Of a stretch of DNA of 64,000 nucleotides, positions 60,191 to 64,000 are shown in pieces. Origin of the DNA: Methylocystis sp. ATCC 49242 (GTDB taxonomy: Bacteria > Pseudomonadota > Alphaproteobacteria > Rhizobiales > Beijerinckiaceae); contig NZ_KE124774.1 of assembly GCF_000188155.2 (NCBI RefSeq), positions 966,736-1,030,735 of the forward strand, in the 5' to 3' direction. The translations under genes were made by a program, and so were the position numbers. Below the pieces are notes generated by a model. The model was given only the letters and a program-made list of their open reading frames with translations, did no database searches and was not told the DNA's origin. Position 1 is the first letter of the stretch; every line of letters begins with the position of its first letter.

Positions 60191-60952
60191 TAGCGTAACC
60201 TTTCCGTGTCATTCTGACATGACAATAGTGTAATTTTTTTGTGCCATTCTTTCAAGACCGGACGCTGAAAGGCGTAAAATAATTTCAGTCCGGGTGATCC
60301 CGCGATGTCTTGAGGGGGTCTGGAGAAGTCTAAATGGTTGTGCCAGTCTCTATAGACGCCGAAGGATACTGGACGAGAGACTGGCGCAAATTCGTAGATA
60401 TTGGCACGGTTTTCGTGACGCTCCCCCCTATATATATGTATTATTAGAGTCTTAGAGTCTTAAATAAATTTCGCTTTCTGCGCATCAAAATTGTGCCAGT
60501 CTTCCCCGGAGTGTAACGACACACCTACGGCTCGCCCCTGCGGGGCTCGCTTCCGCGCTACGCGCGGGGTTGCGCTTCGCGCTCCGGCTCGCTTCGCTCG
60601 CGGAGACGCTCCGGCGCAACCGCTTTTTTGAACCACCCCCGGAGGATGGATTTTTGACACCCCCCGGAATGGACTCCGCTGCGCTTTAGTCTACTAAAAT
60701 TTTAAGCTAATCCCTGCGGGCGTTCGCCGGAGGCCCGATGCTAAACCTTTGTCGACACCTTCCTTTTTCCGCCGCGCCGCGCCTGCTAGCTACGCCTACG
60801 CCGGCGAATGCCTCTAGACGGGCCAGAAACGGGCCAAGCATTCGCGGAATCGATACGCTAGCTAAATGTAGCCGCTGAAAAGTTTAGCGCATCAGGGGCG
60901 CTTTCTAGCCATTTTAGCTTATACGGTATTTGGATACCTTATTGTCCTGCCA
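60191..60952. other. Repeat-rich non-coding region of the element
   Basis: About 760 bases. 60207-60219 is TGTCA-TTC-TGACA. The word TTGTGCCAGTCT occurs at 60338 and 60491 and, inverted (AGACTGGCGCAA), at 60378, with partial copies near 60238 and 60400. AGAGTCTTAGAGTCTTA at 60446 is a short tandem repeat. 60535-60620 is a GCTTCGCTCGC-type GC-rich repeat tract. It resembles a replication or control region. No gene is supported. Confidence 0.6.
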
Positions 60953-61156
60953 TCATGAAGACCTCTTGTCGGCGGCGCCGAGAATGGATGGCAGACTGAC
61001 GTTGTTCTCGCGGTTGGCGGAATAGATCATGAGCGCCACCCTGCCCTCGCTGACCTCCGGCTCGACCTGGACGGCTGCGGCGTAGTTATTGATGACGATC
61101 TGCGGCGCCGCGTCCGGCGCAGGAGCGACTGGAGATCGGTCGTTATTCGAGCGCAT
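60953..61156 (-). CDS. Hypothetical small protein, possibly phage tail remnant
   Basis: 67 residues from ATG at 61156, or 109 from a GTG at 61282. The central APQIVINNYAAAVQVEPEVS and GRVALMIYSANRENNVSL look like the C-terminal end of phage tail tape-measure or minor tail proteins. No ribosome site is convincing. It may be a decayed fragment left from a prophage. Confidence 0.35.
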   Translation of the reverse strand: MRSNNDRSPVAPAPDAAPQIVINNYAAAVQVEPEVSEGRVALMIYSANRENNVSLPSILGAADKRSS

Positions 61157-61415
61157 TTTCGGCACGATAGGCGGCGCGGCCACACAGCCAGGCGCTCGCC
61201 GGGAGCTTGCGGGCACCCACCATCTCCAATAGTTCGCGATGCTCCCAATCCGATCGAACAGCCGATGATTACTGCGAGCCACGAACGCAGAGAATGCTTA
61301 GGATGCTCGTCATCATTGAATGAAGGCCGCCAGCGAGTTGCTGACGGCCCTTGCCATGGGCGCCGAGGTCGATCGGAGGGGGCGGTCGGCGCGTTATCCG
61401 CAAGTCGATCCCGGT

Positions 61416-61973
61416 TCAGGGCTGCATGATGACCGTCGCGCCGACGCTCACACGGTCGAAGAGATCCGCGACGTCTTCATTGCGCATGCGGATGCAGCCA
61501 TAAGAGGCGGCCGTTCCGATCGAGGCGCGCATCTTGTTCGTCGTGCCGTGGATGGCGACCTCGCTGCGATCGAGCAGCATGGCGCGTGTCCCCATCGGGT
61601 TATTCGGCGCGCCGCCGGGAATGAGGTCGGGCAGTTCCGGATGGTCGGCCTTCACCGCCGCCGGGGGCGTCCAGTCCGGATTGACGTGCATGGAGCTGAT
61701 CGAGGTGACGCCCGACCATTCCTTGCCGCGCTTCGGCACGGCGACGGGATAGCTGATGGCGACGCCGTTGCCGACGACATAGAACAGCCGGCGCTGGCTG
61801 GCGCTGATGACGATCGCGCCAGGCTCCACGTCCGTCGCGAATTCGACGACAGCGCCGCCCGGGGCCGTGGTTCGGCTCTGGGAGACATTGGCGGCGGCGG
61901 GCGTCGCGGCCATCGCGGAGCCGATCATGATCGCCAGGACTGCGCCGGCGACGAATTTGCGAAGATTGATCAT
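61416..61973 (-). CDS. L,D-transpeptidase (YkuD family), short form
   Basis: 185 residues. Signal peptide MINLRKFVAGAVLAIMIGSA. YkuD core with VNPDWTPPAAVKADHPELPD, His142 in VAIHGTT and Cys160 in SYGCIRMRNEDVADL. It is shorter than the paralogue at 1861 because the linker is missing. GGAGGGGAC precedes the ATG. Because it is intact and flanked by element debris, it may be host sequence between two insertions or cargo. Confidence 0.92.
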   Translation of the reverse strand: MINLRKFVAGAVLAIMIGSAMAATPAAANVSQSRTTAPGGAVVEFATDVEPGAIVISASQRRLFYVVGNGVAISYPVAVPKRGKEWSGVTSISSMHVNPDWTPPAAVKADHPELPDLIPGGAPNNPMGTRAMLLDRSEVAIHGTTNKMRASIGTAASYGCIRMRNEDVADLFDRVSVGATVIMQP

Positions 61974-62071
61974 TGTCCCCTCCAGGGAATTGCGTCGTTC
62001 GATGGAGGGAAGGTAGCGACTGCCGAACGAGCCGCCTGTGTGACGACACACGCGTCTATGCGACGAATTCC

Positions 62072-62149
62072 TGAACTGATGGGGTGGATGCCCCCTCCGC
62101 CCAGCGTCGTAAGATGCTGGGCGGAGGGGGCATCCACCCCATCAGTTCA
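62072..62149. repeat. 34 bp perfect inverted repeat with 10-base spacer
   Basis: Arms 62072-62105 and 62116-62149 are exact reverse complements, beginning TGAACTGATGGGGTGG, with GTCGTAAGAT between. The right arm supplies the stop codon of the truncated transposase at 62147. The whole 78 bp looks like a palindromic miniature element or fused IS ends that cut the transposase gene. As RNA it would be an extremely stable hairpin. Confidence 0.9.
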
Positions 62150-62359
62150 CAGCCGCTCGAGTTCCTGTTGTTCCGGCTTCTGCTGGCCATGGCCGGGGAA
62201 GGCCTGCGCAGGATCCGCCGTCAATTCCCGAACCCAGCGTCGCAACACATTCTCATGCACATCCAGATCGCGACAGGCCTGCGCAACGGTGACGCTGCGC
62301 TCCTTTACGAGCCGAACCGCCTCAACCTTGAATTCCCGACTGAATATCCGTCTCGCCAT
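62147..62359 (-). pseudogene. Truncated IS3-family transposase OrfA
   Basis: 70 residues: FSREFKVEAVRLVKERSVTV then ACRDLDVHENVLRRWVRELT, the classic IS3-type N-terminal helix-turn-helix. A full OrfA has about 90-100 residues with a leucine zipper; here it breaks at QKPEQQELERL just as the zipper begins, exactly at the 34 bp inverted repeat. No OrfB (DDE domain) follows. Confidence 0.88.
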
Positions 62360-62423
62360 AACCGACCTCCGGCCTTATGAAACACCGTTTCTCGGCGTCC
62401 ACGAAACCGGCAGCAGCTCATCA

Positions 62424-63164
62424 TCAAGAAGACAAACGCCAGCGTGCCCTATCAGTCGAACGCGATCTGATGTCGTTGCCACTTACTCCTAATTCTTCGC
62501 TCTGTCGGCGGGTAGCGTGGCGCGGATCGAATAAGACAAGTTCTGTCTCAAATCGAGAGACATATGCGCCGGCGACGTTTTTCTTTTTGATATGGGCGGC
62601 AATGATTATCGGCGACTTGTTTCGGATACCACGATGTCCTTGCGCAAAGGTTTCAGCGACCTCCTTATCGACCGTCCATGATAACCCGAGAGGAGCACAG
62701 CGGTCTTGCCCACGAAAAGCTATAATCTCTTCTGGTAGCTCATCATAAAAATCGCGATCCTTTAAGTCATCTATGTGGTCGGCGCGCCAATCACTCCGAA
62801 TGCTCCGAAGCAATTTGGCGAATTTATAATGAGGGATTGCGTCGAAGGAGTTCCAGAAATAATGGAAATGTTCCCACACAAATCGAGGTCGACTATCGAA
62901 TTCAGAACATACCGCTAAGAACTCGTGCGGGCGTTGCGCAGAACCGAAAGTGAAGAGATAGGCCGCAAATACGTCTCGCACGCGCTCTTTTCCCGCGCTT
63001 TCGTAAACAAGATCGCAAAGATCAGAAAATAGCTTACGACGCCTTTCATTCAGATCGTTCCTACATTCAAGCATATAGCGACGGGTATTGTTGTCCATCA
63101 CAACACGGCTGTGATCAGCGTCAACGATATTCATTTCAAGCATACCTAAGTTAACCTTTCCCAT
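62424..63164 (-). CDS. ADP-ribosyltransferase-like protein of unknown role
   Basis: 246 residues from ATG at 63164; starts at 63143 or 63134 are also possible. The C-terminal half has EEIIAFRGQDRCAPLGLSWT (Arg151, Ser162-Trp-Thr), VDKEVAETFAQG and FETELVLFD with a Glu-x-Glu at 206-208. The order Arg...S-x-T...E-x-E is that of R-S-E type ADP-ribosyltransferases. Codon use is less GC-rich than the backbone. No antitoxin or immunity gene is adjacent. It could be a phage defence or toxin-like effector; this is inference. Confidence 0.65.
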   Translation of the reverse strand: MGKVNLGMLEMNIVDADHSRVVMDNNTRRYMLECRNDLNERRRKLFSDLCDLVYESAGKERVRDVFAAYLFTFGSAQRPHEFLAVCSEFDSRPRFVWEHFHYFWNSFDAIPHYKFAKLLRSIRSDWRADHIDDLKDRDFYDELPEEIIAFRGQDRCAPLGLSWTVDKEVAETFAQGHRGIRNKSPIIIAAHIKKKNVAGAYVSRFETELVLFDPRHATRRQSEELGVSGNDIRSRSTDRARWRLSS

Positions 63165-63276
63165 TTGAAAAAGCCACGCTCATGCCGCAGGGAACTATGC
63201 TTGCGGCGATCTGCGCCGGTGATTACCGCTCGCAGACGACTTCTAACTCACCCCAAGACGATGACCGTTTTGCGCT

Positions 63277-63462
63277 CTACGCTGAACGACGGGTGCACTC
63301 AGAATGAGCGGCTATGCTAAAGACCGTTAGGTGCTGCCGTTGCTCTTCGATCTCCTCTTCGCGCGGATCGTTGTCTTTCACTTCAAGCTCGACAACGCGC
63401 GCCTTCAGCTTCCGATTCTCGACTTTCAAATCTGCGATGCGTGCGGGGGATAGTTGATCATG
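63277..63462 (-). pseudogene. Decayed copy of the coiled-coil gene
   Basis: A minus-strand frame from about 63462 to a TAG at 63277 reads ARIADLKVENRKLKARVVEL then EVKDNDPREEEIEEQ, clearly related to the protein at 59317 (IRDLEAENKRLKARVAELD). There is no start codon after the preceding TGA, so the N-terminus has been lost. Confidence 0.65.
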
Positions 63463-63723
63463 GATTCTACCTCAGTCCGCGATATCGCCGCTCTCCTTGC
63501 CGACAGGGGTGTTGAATATGATCTCTATAGCGTCAAGCGCGCGAATCGCTCGAAAATATTTTTGAGATATTGCGTTGATGGACCCTTGAAAAATGACGCC
63601 CGCGTCGCCAACGCACTGCGTGAGCGTTTTCGTTCGAAAATATTAAGTATTTCCTCCGACGACATTGTCGTTACTCATCACGTTCGACACTCCCGTGTTC
63701 GGGCGGATTCTTTCTCGAACTGA
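63460..63723 (+). CDS. Small hypothetical protein
   Basis: 87 residues from ATG at 63460 with GGGGGAT upstream. The sequence MDSTSVRDIAALLADRGVEY and then KIFLRYCVDGPLKNDARVAN, ISSDDIVVTHHVRHS, looks like a folded alpha/beta domain. I do not recognise the family. It is divergent from the decayed coiled-coil gene. Confidence 0.55.
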   Translation: MDSTSVRDIAALLADRGVEYDLYSVKRANRSKIFLRYCVDGPLKNDARVANALRERFRSKILSISSDDIVVTHHVRHSRVRADSFSN

Positions 63724-63821
63724 AGAACCAAGGTGGGCGGCGCCGACGCGCGGCGTCCGATAATTCCAAACGACCTTTTTCTTCTTCGGCTGCGCGGCGA
63801 TCGAATCTCCGCGTCGTTGCT

Positions 63822-63911
63822 TAGTTCATCCCCGCGTGTGCGAGGAACGCGCCCAGGCGTCATTTGCGCGCTAGCGCAGCGTCGGTTCATCCCCGCCTGT
63901 GTGACGACACA
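63822..63911 (-). CRISPR. Two degenerate type I-E CRISPR repeats with one spacer
   Basis: 63822-63850 and 63883-63911 both contain GTTCATCCCCGC in a 29-base unit resembling type I-E repeats (consensus-like CGGTTCATCCCCGC then GTGTG and GAAC). They are separated by exactly 32 bases, giving the 61-base period of I-E arrays. The repeats differ from each other at several positions in their 3' half. No further repeat is found on either side and no cas gene is seen, so it is a remnant. Confidence 0.6.
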
Positions 63912-64000
63912 CACGTCAATACGACGGATGCCGACCCTTCCGGGGCAAGCATGTTCGATGAGATCAGCGAGTTTGGCGCCGTTAAACCTGATGTCTATTG

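Noticed and set aside
60334-60447. 37-codon peptide starting MVVPVSIDAEGYW
   Set aside because: It spans the inverted TTGTGCCAGTCT repeats and has no ribosome site; its protein-like look probably comes from the repeats.
60460-60660. 66-codon minus-strand frame
   Set aside because: Most of it reads the GCTTCGCTCGC-type repeat tract in an Arg/Ala-rich frame; no start signal.
61320-62492. 390-codon plus-strand frame beginning MKAASELLTALAMG
   Set aside because: The first residues look plausible, but the rest is antisense to the L,D-transpeptidase and IS remnant.
63678-63914. 78-codon minus-strand frame over the CRISPR remnant
   Set aside because: It is the conceptual translation of CRISPR-like repeats, with no ribosome site.

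Overview
The window is a GC-rich stretch of alphaproteobacterial chromosome, very probably from a type IIa methanotroph of the Methylocystis/Methylosinus group. The key evidence is a complete particulate methane monooxygenase operon, pmoC-pmoA-pmoB, on the minus strand (50870 to 47622). Its PmoA reads like Methylocystis PmoA, and the copper ligands of PmoB and PmoC fall at the residue numbers expected for that genus. Housekeeping genes (rcdA, cpdR, suhB, hemB, gatCAB, plsY, sodB) also fit Rhizobiales.

From 1 to about 43 kb the content is mostly housekeeping. It includes a DUF459 SGNH protein, an L,D-transpeptidase, glutamate synthase (gltB and gltD separated by a His-rich secreted peptide on the other strand), Hsp20, a thioredoxin-like protein, hisN-like and suhB-like phosphatases, cpdR and rcdA within 2 kb, rpmE, a cold-shock gene, pyk, hemB, an H1-like protein, gatB, gatC-gatA-chorismate mutase, ruvX, dprA-plsY, xthA, sodB and an aspartate aminotransferase. 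A lone pmoD-like gene (37852-38472) sits downstream of an unusually AT-rich 300 bp.

From 43.3 to 51.4 kb lies the methane oxidation and copper region. Downstream of pmoCAB and its terminator is a same-strand set: pmoD, copC, a large CopD-cytochrome c-thioredoxin-like fusion, and a PCuAC-domain protein resembling PmoF. PmoB, CopC, the PCuAC protein and the second PmoD-like protein are all predicted to start with His after signal cleavage, the arrangement needed for a histidine-brace copper site. A small Cys-rich reading frame with an extended -10 promoter is divergent from pmoC.

From 51.8 to 57.2 kb are two divergent di-haem peroxidase/MauG-like genes. One of them heads a tight run with a Tat-exported metallophosphoesterase and a monohaem cytochrome, followed by a LuxR-type regulator. 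I could not assign this set to a known pathway.

From 57.4 kb to the end is a mobile, decayed region. It holds a tyrosine integrase with its small partner gene, uncharacterised coiled-coil genes, repeat-rich non-coding DNA, a second L,D-transpeptidase, a truncated IS3-type transposase abutting a perfect 34 bp inverted repeat, an ADP-ribosyltransferase-like protein, and two degenerate type I-E CRISPR repeats. No tRNA or rRNA gene was found by eye.
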